Part shown: one piece after another, positions 38,455 to 52,350 of the stretch
Layout of the letters: each line of letters starts with the position of its first letter
Numbering within the stretch: position 1 is the stretch's first letter
Assembly: GCA_009617715.1 (NCBI GenBank)
Contig: VTFK01000046.1
Span: 1,116,001-1,180,000, forward strand
Source of the DNA: Plectrocnemia conspersa
Lineage: Eukaryota; Arthropoda; Insecta; Trichoptera; Polycentropodidae
Length of the DNA: 64,000 nucleotides
Direction: 5' to 3'
The notes under the pieces: generated by a model
Database searches by the model: none
Told to the model about the DNA's origin: nothing
Seen by the model: the letters and a program-made list of their open reading frames with translations, nothing else
Made by a program: the position numbers and the translations under genes

Positions 38455-39225
38455 GAGTAGAACTAGAATCGGGTACCCGGTCACCCGCACGTTTTAAGAA
38501 CAACCGAGTGTCCTGTTATTTTTGACGGGTATTCGGTTATTTTTATTTCAAAATAATACTTGATTTCTTCATATTAAATATATATTTTACACAATTTTTA
38601 AGATGAAAAATTCTCCGATTATTCTTCTATTTTAAAAAACACATTTAGTGGATAATGAGAGCAGTGTATCGAAAAAGGACAAGAAATCCCTATTTAACAA
38701 TCCGATAGTATTGTTTCCCAATGTAAGTTTTATGACAAATTTTGTTTCGGTATCATTAAACAGTATTTTTTTAAAATGCATATGTCATACTCGGGGGACG
38801 GTTGTACACAAAAAACGGCATTTAATTATATTGTTAAAATTTACCGTCAATAATTTATGATCTTTAGAGTCTTGATCGCTTTTTATCTCTATATTAATAA
38901 ATTATTTAATTAAATAATTAATATTTGTTATCGATTTCTAAATCAAAAAAAATATTTGTGTGAAAAAGCAAATTATGCTTGTACAATTAGATGAATTATA
39001 AATAGAATATTATACAAACTTCATTCAAAATTTTATAATGCTTTCAAGTTTAAAATCCGCAAGAGTTGACAATGATCAGCACTTCATAAAGTTCATGGTA
39101 ATAATACATTTTTGCTGGCAACAATATATTGGGACGGGCGAGCCCTTTCATGTGTTTAAACTATAAATAAATTTATATATTAATATTTTTCAACGCTCAC
39201 AAAAAAAAATTGTGGATCTGAATTA
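38455..39225 (+). repeat. Dispersed ~0.75-kb repeat, copy 2
   Basis: Collinear with 17925-18700. Shared blocks include CGGGTACCCG near the start, TCAAAATAATAyTTGATTT, GAGCAGTGTATCrAAAA, CATACTCGGrGGACGGTTGT, ATGCTTTCAAGTTTA, GCrAGAGTTGACAATG and CAATATATTGGGACGGGYGA. Diverged by many substitutions and small indels. The family is unknown and no transposase is read. Confidence 0.8.
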
Positions 39226-39229
39226 AAAA

Positions 39230-42200
39230 AAATATTTAGGCTAACTTATAGCAACTATTGCTCTTAAACTACTTTAAAATTATTATTTTCAATACAAACT
39301 TTTGCTCCTATTATAGAACTTTTTTATGTACATATAATATAATTATTTTTTATATGGTCCAAATTTAAAATCAGATAAATTAACCACCATAAAATATATA
39401 TATAATTATATACTTCGTACCAAAAAAAAAAGGACGACCTTTTGATGTAGCGTTCGTTAATTTTTACGTCCGTCAATATATGTATATTATATGGTACTAA
39501 TTTCTCACGTTTATTATATATTTATACGTTTTATATGTTCAAATAAACTAGGTTAATATATGATAAATGTAATTAGACACACCTTTAATAAAATAGATAC
39601 TGTATAAATATATGTATATTTTCTGAAATTTTAAATCCCGGTATTATTATCTTAAAAAAAATTAATTGGTTTACACCTCAGTGCAAATAGGTAGAATAAA
39701 AATAAAGCCATACAATAAAAATCATAAGCAATAGATTTTGACATTTATTAATTTAGCGATAGCTTTGAAAACAAACACTTTACGAAAGTACTTTTAGTTA
39801 ATTTCGAAAGGGTAAAAATAAAAAGCAAAATTAATTTATTTACTTCTTTTTAATCTTTCAGCAACTAATTTATTGGATTGGCAATCTTTCAGCAACTAAG
39901 TTATTATTAAGAAAATATATTTCTGATTACATTTCGCAAAAAAATTGTTTTTCGTGCGATATGTTAAATAAAAAATCGTTTTATCAATAATTATTTAGAT
40001 ATGTTTCATACTGATAAAAAGTTGACGATGGCAAACGGTAAGCTATAAACACCATGAAACACACGCGACAAAAGTTTTCAGAAACAATACTAAACTCAAA
40101 CACAGGCTCAGTCGGCTTTCAGAGATTTCAAGAGACTGAAAAAGTTTATTATTTTACATTTGCATCACTTTTCTACATTTGTTTTTAGAGTTCTTGATTT
40201 TTAATATTTCATTAAAATTGAATACAAATTCTATGTTCATATTTTGTGTGTATTCAATATTTTTCTGTAAAGCAAAAACCACGCGTCTTAAATGCATGAC
40301 AGTTAACATTGTTTTTCACATCGACGCAATAAACCATTTTTTTAAGGGATCGATATTTAACGACCTATTTGGCGAGTCTTTCGCAGCTAATTTTAACGTA
40401 AATTTTTTTTAATATTATACAATTTATTTTGATTTTCGATGTCGTAGCTTAAAATCGATTTATTAAATTATTAAATGTAAATTAAAAAAGAACCATACCC
40501 AAAAGTTACACAAATGCTTAACTAATATACAATGTGTAAACGAAATTGCTATTACTGAAAACATACCCAATATAATTGATCATCTATTGTATTTGACATA
40601 GTAATAGACATCTAACATAATGGACATTTTACTACAATAGAGAAAATTAATATTATTGGAAATCCATACTAATTGTGAATGTATCGTATTTAGTATGTCA
40701 AACATTTATTATACGAAAGTTTACATCGCAATTTGCTATAAATGGTTTCTAAAAATCGTACCTTATATATAATGTAATATTTTTAATAAATCTAATTGAC
40801 TTTTTTATTTGAAGTAGTGAAGTATTACAATGAAATTTAAGTTTTTTTGTAAATTATTTTGAGATTGATTTGATAAAATTGATTATATAATCATCTATAG
40901 AGGTGACCTCAAAATAAAACGACCTTTGATAAGAACTGGGTTAGATTTGAACGACTTGTCGTAAAACTAATTTATAATATAATAAATTGAATCGCGTGTC
41001 AAAATCAAATTTGTATTGAAATCATGTGTGGAGAAAATGAAATATTGCATTAAAAAAAGAGTGGTTTCTGGTGTTATGTTTTTTTGATAAGATATATATT
41101 AGAGATTGTTAATAATACGGAGTAGGTATTTTAAATTATGATGTAGCACTATATTTTTTTAAGTGCAAACGTTTTATTTTAATCTATATACATATAATAA
41201 ATGTTGTGTATTTTAAAATATTTATTAAAGGCCTGTATATATTCTTTTAAAATAGCTCAACTAAACAAACTTATTTCTCGCTTTGTAAAATTATAATTTG
41301 TGTGATTATTTCCTAATTTTTAAATATTAATTTGCTTAAATTAAATAGAAATAATAATATTTTTATATCATTGCATGTTAACAGTCCTATTATTTTCATA
41401 AACGTGTCTTTTATAATTCGATAGACCCTCAAACGAGCAAAGTTCGAATTTTATGGAGTAATAAAATTACACGCAAACTTAATTATGGACCAATGCTAAC
41501 GGTATTTAGCAAAATTATATTAATATATTTTTTAAGATATCATTAATCTTGGCCTTTCAATGTATACTTTTTATTTAAATTTTTAATCATATATTTTTAA
41601 AACTCAGGCAAAGTCATTATATCGTCGTTATTGAAATTGTATGTAAATTTAGAGCTTTCGCTGTAAGAAAGAGGAAAAAGGCTCTGAATATTTTTCTTTT
41701 ACAATCGAGTACAAGGTATGTTTATGTCATTTTAATTCTAAATCTTTTGAAGTCGTGAGCATGTCGAACTTTGAGCTTTATAATACAATTTTCTTTTATT
41801 AATATAAATATATTGCAATGATTGCATTCAGTCGTTTGCAGAAGTATATATTCTGATTAAATTTTCTCTTTGTGCTAGATCACGTATTCGTTTTAGAGTG
41901 ATTTACGAGTAGTCTCAGATTATATGTATGTACCTAAACAATATTGCATTTTTAATATATAGTTCGTGGTAATACAAAAATAATAATTACTTAAAACAGA
42001 TAAGATAAATTAAAGAAGTTAATTTATTTGAATAAGCGAGAAAAGTGCGGGTAAATGGGTTACTTATTTAATTATGTACCCAGACGAACGAACTATTGTG
42101 TAAATCTGGCACCCAAAAAGCATTCTGATAATAAACCAATCTTATATTCGAAACGTAAAACATCCTATATTATATTTAGGGTTGCTACACGTTTTGAATT

Positions 42201-43169
42201 AATTTTTGAAATAAATTAAAATTAATATAAACATTAATCATACATTGAATGTAATTTAACATATAGCTTTCAAATTGCTAATTCGCTTGGTAGTTTGTAT
42301 TTTGAACTTGTCAGCTCAACGGTGCGGTACCAACATGTAGGAGTGCATGACGTTCGAAGAGCGCAAAGACAAAAATTTACATGTGCTCAGTTTACACACA
42401 GTTCACTAAAAAATGTTAGTATACTTTGCTAGTAGTATTTTTACTGTCGTAATCTAGCAATAATTCAATAAAACATTATTGTTTTCATGGGTTAAAATTG
42501 TGTTATTAATAATTTAAAAAATGGATAAAGAAAACTTACATTGCAGATAAAATATTAGTATTAAATGATAAATGGATTAGCAAGTACTTTTTAATAAAAA
42601 AATCTGTCCATTTGTCTTATTTATCCTAAAAGTGTGATGTTTTTTTTTTATAAAACAAACATAATTATTGTTCATTTGCTTATGACAATTTATTAGAAAA
42701 AATATTATTTAAAATAAATAAAACAGTAAAAATTATATTGCACCCAGATTTTTATAGCTCATAACTTGATGGTGGCTTTCAGATTTTTACTGTGTAGTTG
42801 TGCGTTAATCTTTTAGAATTTATTATATTTTTATTTAACAGCAAAAACATCTTGCTGTTAATAAAAATATTATATTTGCTATCCACTTTCTAAAAACAAC
42901 ACACATAAAACTGCTTTCAAAATATTTAAACCATAAAATCCTTATCACTAAAGGGTTTCGCGCAGTTTGCGTTATTAGCAAGAAAACAAGACCACACACA
43001 GCCCTCGTTAAGACCAGAAAAAATACCATAAATAACACCGAGTTTTATTCTATCATTAAGAGAATATTTCTTTGTTGTGAAATAATAAATCATCAGATCC
43101 ACAAGATTCCCGTTGCAATGCAATACAACCTTGGACAAAGACCATCAAGCGAACATCGTTTTTTGAAGG
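39230..43169. other. Intergenic, AT-rich
   Basis: Short hydrophobic ORFs only (for example 40179-40412). 42290-42420 is somewhat GC-richer (CAACGGTGCGGTACCAACATG), without a recognised identity. Confidence 0.4.
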
Positions 43170-43560
43170 CGCATACCTATTTCGCCGTTTTAAGAAGCGA
43201 CTGCAGCAATTGACTGGATAATCGCTGCGTTAGCAAGCCTTGCAGCCCTAGATACTTAAGTTTGGACTCCGATGAGGAGAAGGTAGTCACCAGTCAGACA
43301 GACGCCCGTCACCCGCGGACAACATACGATCATGGACTCACGCACCCCGCCGCCAGCTTTTCCACCACCTCTCGGAGAATATACTGTCGCTGCCACACCA
43401 ATCATAACTTTGAGAATCATTCACTGACATCATTCCTCCACTAGCTTTTCCGTCACCACTCGGAGAAAACATCTCGTCATTTATCGTCTGTCGCAACATA
43501 TGTAAATATAATGTAATAAAACTCCAACTAGATTCCACCCTGAGTTTCACTGGCTAAAAA
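43170..43560. other. GC-richer island, candidate retroelement LTR remnant or exon
   Basis: Composition changes sharply here. Both strands have short open frames (plus 43262-43444; minus 43338-43550) with no recognised domain. A diverged direct repeat AGCTTTTCCrycACCwCTCGG occurs at about 43353 and 43443. AATAAA at ~43516 followed by TTCCACCCTGAGTTTCACTGG resembles the 3' end of a gypsy-type LTR, but no partner LTR or primer-binding site is evident. Confidence 0.3.
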
Positions 43561-46500
43561 GTCACACCCCTAGAGTTTTCAAACCTTAAAATATTGTTTA
43601 AGTATATTTTAAATATTTAGTATGCTTTAATTATAGTTATATAACATTTAAGCATCATATTTCAACCATCATATTTAATTTTATTTCCGATTTAAGTATG
43701 GTGACTGCAGACTAATATCATATTTCTTATAAAATTTAGCAAAAAATGTTAATTTGTTGGAATGGGATGTTTGCATAGAGCGTAGTTAGATGTTATATTT
43801 TACAGAAATCGATTTAAGGTTTAGGTTGAATTCTTTTTATGTGAACATGATTCCTACAACTACAACTATTTTGCAATATCAGACCATAACGCTTCTACAT
43901 AGATGCTTAATACTGAATTATTTATCTATTTTATTTTAAAACGTGTGCAGGCGCGATACAGAAAAAAAAAATACAAATAGGCAAAATACAATAAACAAAA
44001 ATGTTTACAGAACATATAGAATAAATTATATATAATTTTAACTAGCCTACAAACTGCGATTACATGGATAGCAAAAAAATCAATACTATACTTCAATACA
44101 TCAAAGAGACACCTCATGAGGTAAACATTCCCTACCAGCAGTTTGTAAAAGTGTCTTTCCAAGTACACTCGTTGACGCGACTCGAGCAAATCATATACCA
44201 GCATGCGTAAATAAAAGCTATGTATATTCCCATAATTACAGGTATCTAAAAATGTTTTTTTAACTATTATGGTAAAAGTCAGTCGGTTGCATTATTAGGT
44301 AACCAAACCAGAAAAGAATGATCAAGGGTACTGCGCACTAGATGCTTTCGAATTAAAACAACAATGGTTAGTTTGAACTTATCAGACGTTTTCGTACCAA
44401 ATGACCTTCACCTAATCTCCATGTGTCCAGTCTCGGTGTCGCCAAGTCTATTTCAGCATTTAAATGTTCTGTTTTTGTTAGATGTTTTCAATCTTTCAAC
44501 CTTACTTTGCACCACATCTAAAATATATTTGCCACTGTTACGTGAACAATTGATTTATTTACTGATGTTGGTTTGATTCAGTCCTTGCGTATTTAATAAA
44601 TTGTATTTACCCTTTGACCTTATATATAAAATGTTTCTATAATATTTAAGATTAAGAAACCATATAAAAATCAAATAACGTTTAATAAAAACACAAAATA
44701 AAGTCGTATCTGATTTTAAATAAACCTGATAACAATATATTATACTTAGCGAAAATTAGGGTGATATTTATTTATTTTTGAAAAGGTCGCCCCTCGCAAA
44801 TTAATCTGTCAACTCCGCGTCCTTAATTACCAAGGAATTCATTAGTACCTACAAACATTCGCGCAAAGTTCTCACCATAATTAAAAGCGTATCATTCGCG
44901 ACGCCTCAAAACGTAAGCTTTTGTGAAATGGGCTACAATTTAGACCCATTATGCGAAGCTTTACGATTATATAAAGTAATTTATATTTAACCTTAGCATC
45001 GTAAGCATTTAAAAGATGAGACGAATAAGAATATATCTTTTACGTTGATACGTATTTTAAATATGTATGAATTTCTTTGAAAAGCAGTGCACGATAACGT
45101 TTAACATTAGTTCACTTTACGCTCCGTGGAAAAGACGGTTAATAATTATAACGTCTTTATTCTGCATTACAAAGAGACTAATTTAATTTTGCCACACAAA
45201 TTTGCGAGCGAATTTAATAAACTACACTGTGGCGTATGTAAAGAGACATTCGTCTGCGAGTCTACGACGTTGTAAATATATACAGAGCCTGTATAATCAA
45301 GGAAATGTGTGGACATGTTGCATATAATATTATACTATATAAATTTGCTCTATTTTTATTTAATATATTTGTATAATACAAATGCATTCATCTAAGCGTA
45401 ACGCTAACTTCATAAAGGCTATGTTTTTCAATAAATTGACTGAGCATTCTCCATAAAACAATTCATGGCGCATATTTGAGATAACGACATTGTTTATAGA
45501 CTTCCGTCTCAATTTATATCGTATATTGAAATAACGATGTAAAAATGTAAAATAGCAACAGACATAGACAAACAAACTATTGCATAATTCTATACTAAAA
45601 AGCATCTACTATCCCTGCTTATGAAAAATATTCAACTCTCATCTCAAAAGAAAACATAAGCACTCATAGAAAAAAATACACCCACTTAGAAGCACTTGTG
45701 TTTGTATACAACATAGCAAATGTCCACTTACTCGTCTGACAGCGTATGCTTAAAATGATATACATTTACCCACATACATATTATTATATTAATCCAGTCG
45801 AGTAATAGTAATTACACAAGTAATACTTTAAACGGGCAAAATAAATTCGAAATACCATTTTCACTAAGGAAGAAAGGTCGAAATTCTATTTGGCAAAAGC
45901 TAAATAATACAAAAGGGGTTCAAGTGTACTTTCGGGGATACAAATCATTCGAAACGATTCTGACAGATAAAGGGGTCAGAATTTATTCAACGAAATACCA
46001 TTATATCCGTTAAATTAAAATATCCACCGATAATCCGCTAGATTATCCGTTTCATAAAATAATATTTTTTATCAGTCGAATCTAATTTCACATTCAAGTT
46101 AAATACTTATAAGCTGTGGTGAATTTAATTCAGGTTTACGAATTATTAAATAGCTGTGATGAAAGCTCTAGGTGATTTTACATAACGATTATTAAACTGA
46201 TTTAGTACCGCAAACCTGCGATGAGCAAATCCTATGAGACTAAATACTTCCATAAATTGTTATTTATTAATGAATAAATACAATTATACATAATTTTACT
46301 ATTTTCGTACAAGCATTGAAATAAAAATGTAATTATTATATAACACATTATTATATATTTAATGGGTTTTTAAGGGTTGCGAAAAAGCGTTAGAATATCA
46401 AACCCAACTACGCTGAATAAGTCTTATAGTACTACTCAATATAAAGTTTTTAAAGTTATACAACTTTTTAAGCGGATGATACTTTGGTGCTTGTTCTAAA

Positions 46501-47273
46501 AGCAGCGAGATCCACCAATGTTTACGTCGCAAAAGCAGATTAAAGCTTCTCTATTGAGACATTCTTTAATTATTCTCTCACTCTGTTAAACTTTTTAACT
46601 ATTATGTTATAATTCGTGCGATTTAAATTTATGGATTAAAATATAATATAACTAAATTTAGTAATAATAATACTGTTCCGCAAGATGTTTGCGGTAAAAA
46701 CAGGATAATTTTTTTTTGCATTGTAACTTACGTTTTTAAATATTGTCGATTATTTTTTTTTTTTAATTTTTTTTTTAAAATTTATAAAATAATATTAGTC
46801 AGATTTTTATGTTTGATTACATTCTAACATACAAAGTGCATATTTAAATATTGTGAAGCTTTATAGTGTTTTTGCTTATATTTATATACTTTTGAAAAGA
46901 AAAAGTGAACTTTTTTTGAACTTATTTATTTTTAAATACTATTTTTAAATCATATAACTTTTGTGTAATAAAATAAAAAGTCCAAGATATTGAAGAAGAT
47001 GTAGTATGGAAATTTTTTACGAAATATAAAACACCATTTAACAAGTATGTATATTTATTAAATAACATTTTATTTTTTTCATAAACATTTAAATTAGCAT
47101 TATGATTGCATATATTTTTTATATAACAAAAAAAAAGGGGAGGGGGGTAAAGTTATTTTTTATTTCACACTACACCACTGGTGACATTTATATCATTAAT
47201 TATAAACTATTATGTAATAAATGCTAATTTACAACCAATGAATGTCACTTTACACATGGGACTAGTTTTTAAA
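43561..47273. other. Intergenic with one compositionally distinct segment
   Basis: 44760-45260 is less AT-biased and repeat-free (CGCCCCTCGCAAATTAATC, GCGACGCCTCAAAACGTAAG), so it is a candidate conserved regulatory region. The rest (43920-44200 and 45360-45605 included) has short ORFs without recognisable domains. Poly-T and G-rich simple tracts lie at ~46740 and ~47135. Confidence 0.3.
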
Positions 47274-47382
47274 AATAGCGCATTATTATAAATAAAAATT
47301 AAATTCGTTTGTGGGGACCCGAACCCGTGGCAGCTGGGTTATCATTCCAGCGCCTTACGAACTACGCAGTTCCAGACTACGT
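47274..47382 (-). mobile_element. tRNA-derived SINE relic
   Basis: The minus strand reads like a tRNA 5' half: A-box-like TGCGTAGTTCGTAAGG (353-368 of 47 kb) and B-box GGGTTCGGGTCC (47315-47326), about 40 nt apart. It is followed by the tail AATTTTTATTTATAATAATG. The same tail and box arrangement recur at 9.66-9.77 kb, so this is a dispersed Pol III-type family. It cannot fold into a clean cloverleaf and is not called as a tRNA. Confidence 0.6.
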
Positions 47383-49749
47383 TATTAAATAGTAAAAGGG
47401 ATAATGAGGAAGATGTAAAATTAATAGTTGCTGGATGAAAATATAATTAGTTAATACAGTTTGTAGGTACTTATGAAGAATATCTATTTATAATATTAAT
47501 CCATTGCATACAAATATATTTAAATGTGTATTAAAATACATTAAAAATATTAAAACACATTTAACAAATAAAAAATAGTGCTCATTTTTACATTTACATT
47601 TAGACTTCAATATAAATTTATAAATATAATATGTATTTTTAAAGTAAAGAAATATAATAATTAGCTTTTAGGATAAAATACTAACAAAATGATTTATTTT
47701 CAAGAGTAAATACATATTTATTTAATATAACTCAATTACTAACTGTTTGCATAAACGTCTTTTAAATTTTATTAATTTGATGTACCAATTTCAACATATT
47801 TTTTTTATTCTTTCATCATAATTGTATTATCCTCTTTTTGAGAAATATACTTTTTAAAATGAATTCACATCCGTACATAACAAATCTAATGAGCAAATCG
47901 TCTGCTACGCAGTGACCTTTCGGTGGGGGCAAACGTTTTTTCACACAGTATATGATGAACGAAACGAACGTAATTTATTTTATTACAACGATTCGCCCGT
48001 TCGAGTAGTACTAAATTATCCTCAAATACAATAAAGAAAAATCAGCAGGAGAGCTCTCTCTAATTTTCACAGAGAGAAGCACTAGACACGAGACAGAAAA
48101 CGCATTTCACGAAACGTCCCATTAAATCGACATCTTGACAAAATCGACTTTGAAAATGGTGAATTTCGACACAATTACTTTTTTGTATCTCTTCTACAAA
48201 ATAAGTCTTGGAAATGGTATATACACTTTATTTCCATAAATCTTCTCAATGGCATCAAAGTTTTTTAAATTTATATTAGCTCAAGAAAATGGTAAAATTT
48301 TAGTTCCATTTATATATTCAATGCTCAAAATTTAATTAGCAAATTTAGGAATAATAAGGGTAAACTCAGCAAATTTATGTTTTGAGATAATCGACTACAC
48401 TAAGATTTGGGTGTGTTAAAATAGAGCAAACTAAACTCCATGTTCTCTAAATGTTTCTAATTACCATTTTTTATTGAGTGGTTGACCTATGGAAAATCAC
48501 TTATCAGTTTCAGGCAATCCCATTTAAAAGCTGGATGGCTTGTGTAAGAAGAGAGATAGAAAATGCAATGATGTGTCACTTAGCAACGCTGAATGCTAGC
48601 TAGATTGATCAACTCTACAGTGACTCCATTTGTATCCCCAAATCAGTTCATTAGCATATTATAAATATTAAATTAGATCCCAGTGGTATTCCAAAATGAG
48701 CAAAAGACTATCGGACCAATACACATTAACGGTGTCAACTTTAGAAAATCAATAAAAAGCCGATAAGACCGTTTGAGAAACTGAAGTTGCTTAACTTCCG
48801 AAAAATAAGTTTATAAAAATCTTTTTGAAATTGTGTATATTCTATTATATATCGACCTGGTGGTCGTAAGGCACAAGAGGTTGAGGACCATGGAATGACG
48901 AGAACGAAAACCGTGTTGTTGGTCCACTACAGCTTGTCAATAGTGATTATAAATATATATTTGTGAAGAATTATATAAAACAATTTAGTAAGTGCTGATA
49001 GACACGTTTGCTTTTAAAGTTACATTGAATATAAAAATGTATTTTAAAAAGCATATGCATCATAGCTACAATGATTTATTTTAGTTTTATTTATCAAAAA
49101 TATACATATAATTCACTGAGTTCGTTGATTATAATATTTCAGGTTTATTGCGTAATATATCACATATTTTATGATATAAAGTTGAAATATCATTTCGTAT
49201 GATAAATTTATTAAGGGATAAAATGTAATTCACAGATTATATATTTCACACATATAAATTTCAAATGTCACGTGCGAAAAAACCGAATAGCATTACCGCA
49301 GAAAAAGCACGTATGAAATGTTATAGTTGTAACTACTTCAAAATATTCTATAGAAATGAAATAAAATGATAATTTGAGACAAATGGATTTAAACCAGAGA
49401 CAATGTAAATATTTTACAAAACGAAAATCTAAACCTAGCCTTTTACAATGCATAATATTTCGTCATGTTAAAAATAGAAAATAGTTACGTTAAAAATATA
49501 ATTGTACATAATAAATTAATAAAAAACACTAATCTGAAACAGATTTTATGTACACGATACAATATATAAGAGAAAGTATAACAATACCACCTTGTTAAAG
49601 AGTTTTAATTAAAATATCAAATATATTGTAATTTCAAAGCAATTTTCTCGAAATACACGTATGCAGTCTCTCGCTTGCGTTAATTGAAAATTCCAAGACT
49701 GGGATCAAGGTAATGTTCAGAAATGCACATAAAATTTACCAATATATGA
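47383..49749. other. Intergenic, mostly AT-rich
   Basis: The stretch 47880-48200 is of higher complexity (for example GTGACCTTTCGGTGGGGGC) and may be regulatory or old repeat. CCTGGTGGTCGTAAGGCAC near 48850 resembles an A-box, but no B-box follows. No gene is supported. Confidence 0.35.
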
Positions 49750-50130
49750 TTTAAAGATATGGTGCGCTAACCACGGATCCCGATGCTCTCAAGGGTCGAT
49801 AGGAACTTCTTTGGGGTCACAAAACTCAAAGAAATTCATTTGACAACAAATATAAGGTTTTTATTCTACAATAATTAAGTACCAGTGACATAGTGAAATA
49901 AAATTAAAGTAATAAAATGTATATTTATTTCTATGACGGTGGTAAGGCCGAACAGAAAACAGGTATAGCCGCCTGGTGGAGTTCCAAGCGACGCGAAGCA
50001 GATCGCGCACTCTCTCAGTCTCTTAGTGACTGCCGGACAATCAACACGTTGTAAAGATAACGTGTGACGTATCCAGGTGATAAATTACGGCTTGCGATTT
50101 CTATTACAGATTCCAACACAAATAAAATTC
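49750..50130. other. GC-richer island, possible retroelement LTR or regulatory region
   Basis: A block with balanced composition (around 49940-50060: GCCGCCTGGTGGAGTTCC, GCGACGCGAAGCAGATCGCG) in an AT-rich background. The minus strand carries AATAAA-type signals further along (around 49860-49930). No long ORF and no paired LTR was found, so the identity is unresolved. Confidence 0.3.
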
Positions 50131-50443
50131 TTTGCAAGCGCTTACATCACATTGAATTTGTATAATTTAATCTTTGGTAATGTTTTTTTTTTTATATTAA
50201 GAAAATAGGTATACCCACATGCATAAATAAAACTATTGTTGCATAAAATTATGTGTTTAATTCAGACCTCTAACATTCCAGAAGCATAAGCGCAAGTTCT
50301 ACAAAGAATTTCACTTCAACTACGTTGACGATTAAGAAAAGCCTATTTGTAGATTACGACAAAATTTTAAGCAAAATGGTGTTCGAAAGTGAAAGTAGTT
50401 TGCGCACCACTGATTGAACTAATATTGAAATTATTATTAATGA

Positions 50444-50475
50444 AACATATTTCACTGTAAACAGTGAAATATGTT
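50444..50475. repeat. Perfect 15-bp palindrome
   Basis: AACATATTTCACTGT, spacer AA, then the exact reverse complement. Function unknown. Confidence 0.8.
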
Positions 50476-51927
50476 ATAATCACAGCATTTTTCTTACAAA
50501 GTGTTAAATGAAGATGATTGAAAATGAAAATATAATCAAAACTATAAACTATAAGTCTGCCAGTAAGTTTTTGGTTATATGAATAATATATCACGGTTAT
50601 TCTAACAAAATTACACTTGACTTTCTAGGATCAAATAATAAAAGACAAACAGCGGTGATTTGGCAATTAAAGGTATACATACCAAAGTTAATTAAACATA
50701 TTACAATGGTATGATTAGCATAGTAGTAATAATGAAAAATCTCGAATAAGTTTAAATAAAAAGTTACATTTTACCCACTATATAGTATCGTTTACAGTTA
50801 ATTTTCAGAAGCAATGAAAGATCTAATAACATTTACGTATGGCAAACAATTAAATTATGACATACAACTTATCAGTTCAAGGAGTGATGCCGATCTACAT
50901 GTTTAATCCTCTATGGTCAATATTTAGCTATTGATAAAGGTCTAATTGTTTTTCAGAAGTAATGATAGACACAATTTGATGACCTATATGACAACAACGT
51001 AGAATTGGTATATATATATAAACAAAAAGTTGAAGTATTATCCTTTTATAAAGAACATACTACATAAGTTTGATGTAACTGAATATTTTGAATTTGGGTG
51101 TTCCAAAACAGAAATGATTGCACAGAAGAAAAATTTATAAAAAACCATGATGTAGATACATATTTTGCTACATCGGAATTAAAAATAACCCACTTTTAGA
51201 TATTTTGACTATCGATTATTCTAGGTATGCAATCACAAATTTATAATTATTGTAAAATGTCGTTTATTAGATAACATCTAAAAAACAACACATTTATAAG
51301 CTGTCTGTTGGCTGATATATATATCGTTCCAACTGCGACAGCACCGTTTTGATTGACATTAACTTTCAATCATACATACTAAGGATATATTTTAAACATG
51401 CCTGGTTTATTTGTAATTCGAGTAATTAAATTCAGTCAAATCTAACGAATATGTGCATTAAATCAGAAGCAATGATAATTTTTATGTATAGTAAAAGGAA
51501 AAACTCACTTTTTGGCCTCGGAGCTCGTCGACGGGAATTCAAAATTTGAAGATTTCATTACGAAGATTGATCATCTAGTTTAATCAATGTATTCTTATAA
51601 TCCTTACACACATTATGTATATATTTCATTTTCATAGTTGTAACATACCTAGTTAATTTGCATGTTAATTTGAAAATTATTGAAGCTGTTGTCACGTTGA
51701 TGTTGGCCATCTTGTTTTATATTTGAATGCTTATTTTTTATTGGTCTACAACAAAAGAATTCATTAGTGGAGACTTGAAAATCATCGTGCCAACTCTATT
51801 TTTATTTTTATTAATTGTAATTAAATATATTTCTTTTGTTTACGTGTATTATTATATACACCGTTCATACAGCGATATGGTTTGCAGAGAAGAAAATTGA
51901 GTATAGAATGTTTCTATAGAATACTAA
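50476..51927. other. Intergenic, AT-rich
   Basis: No gene, element or convincing regulatory block was recognised. A tail-like A/T run with AATAAAAATAAAAATA on the minus strand around 51800-51815 might be the 3' end of the non-LTR relic that lies on the other side of the 51928-52350 element (weak). Confidence 0.4.
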
Positions 51928-52350
51928 GTGTAGTTTCACACGAGCCGCGCTCACTACAACTGTCCGGTGCCGGGTACTGAGTTGAGTGTGGTGGGGGTAG
52001 AACTCAAACATGAACCGGGCCGTTGACAATGATTGTGGTATCTTATAATAAAATTATTAAATATATTCCTCATGTTAAGGCAATAGCGGAAGAAATAGAC
52101 CTCGAAATTTTAATTATATTAATATAATCTCTTTTAATTATCTTAGTAAAATACATACACAAATAAAATCCTAATGCGAAATGCGTGGAAGGACTTATGT
52201 GAAGCCGTTAATCCTAAATGTCTGGCATCAGTTTACGAGATATAGGTCGGGTTGGGAAGAAACCGGCTAGAGACCGGCCACGTGTGAAGGTTTTGTAAAC
52301 GGCACTGGCCTGGTGCCGGGTGAATTCATCCGGCACGTGTGAAACTACAC
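51928..52350. mobile_element. PIF/Harbinger-like nonautonomous element with TAA target duplication
   Basis: Terminal inverted repeats GTGTAGTTTCACACG are exact over 15 bp and continue imperfectly through a GCCGG-rich subterminal block. Both sides are flanked by TAA (51925-51927 and 52351-52353), matching the TWA target of PIF/Harbinger elements. The interior holds a short frame at 52174 (MRNAWKDLCEAVNP) resembling part of a MADF/Myb-like domain such as the second protein of that superfamily. The ends are unusually GC-rich for this window, and no full transposase is present. Confidence 0.75.

Noticed and set aside
40179..40412. 77-codon hydrophobic ORF
   Set aside because: Low-complexity Phe/Ile/Asn-rich reading of AT-rich DNA without any family resemblance.
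48845..48945. tRNA-like A-box CCTGGTGGTCGTAAGGCAC as a SINE head
   Set aside because: No B-box or tail found downstream.
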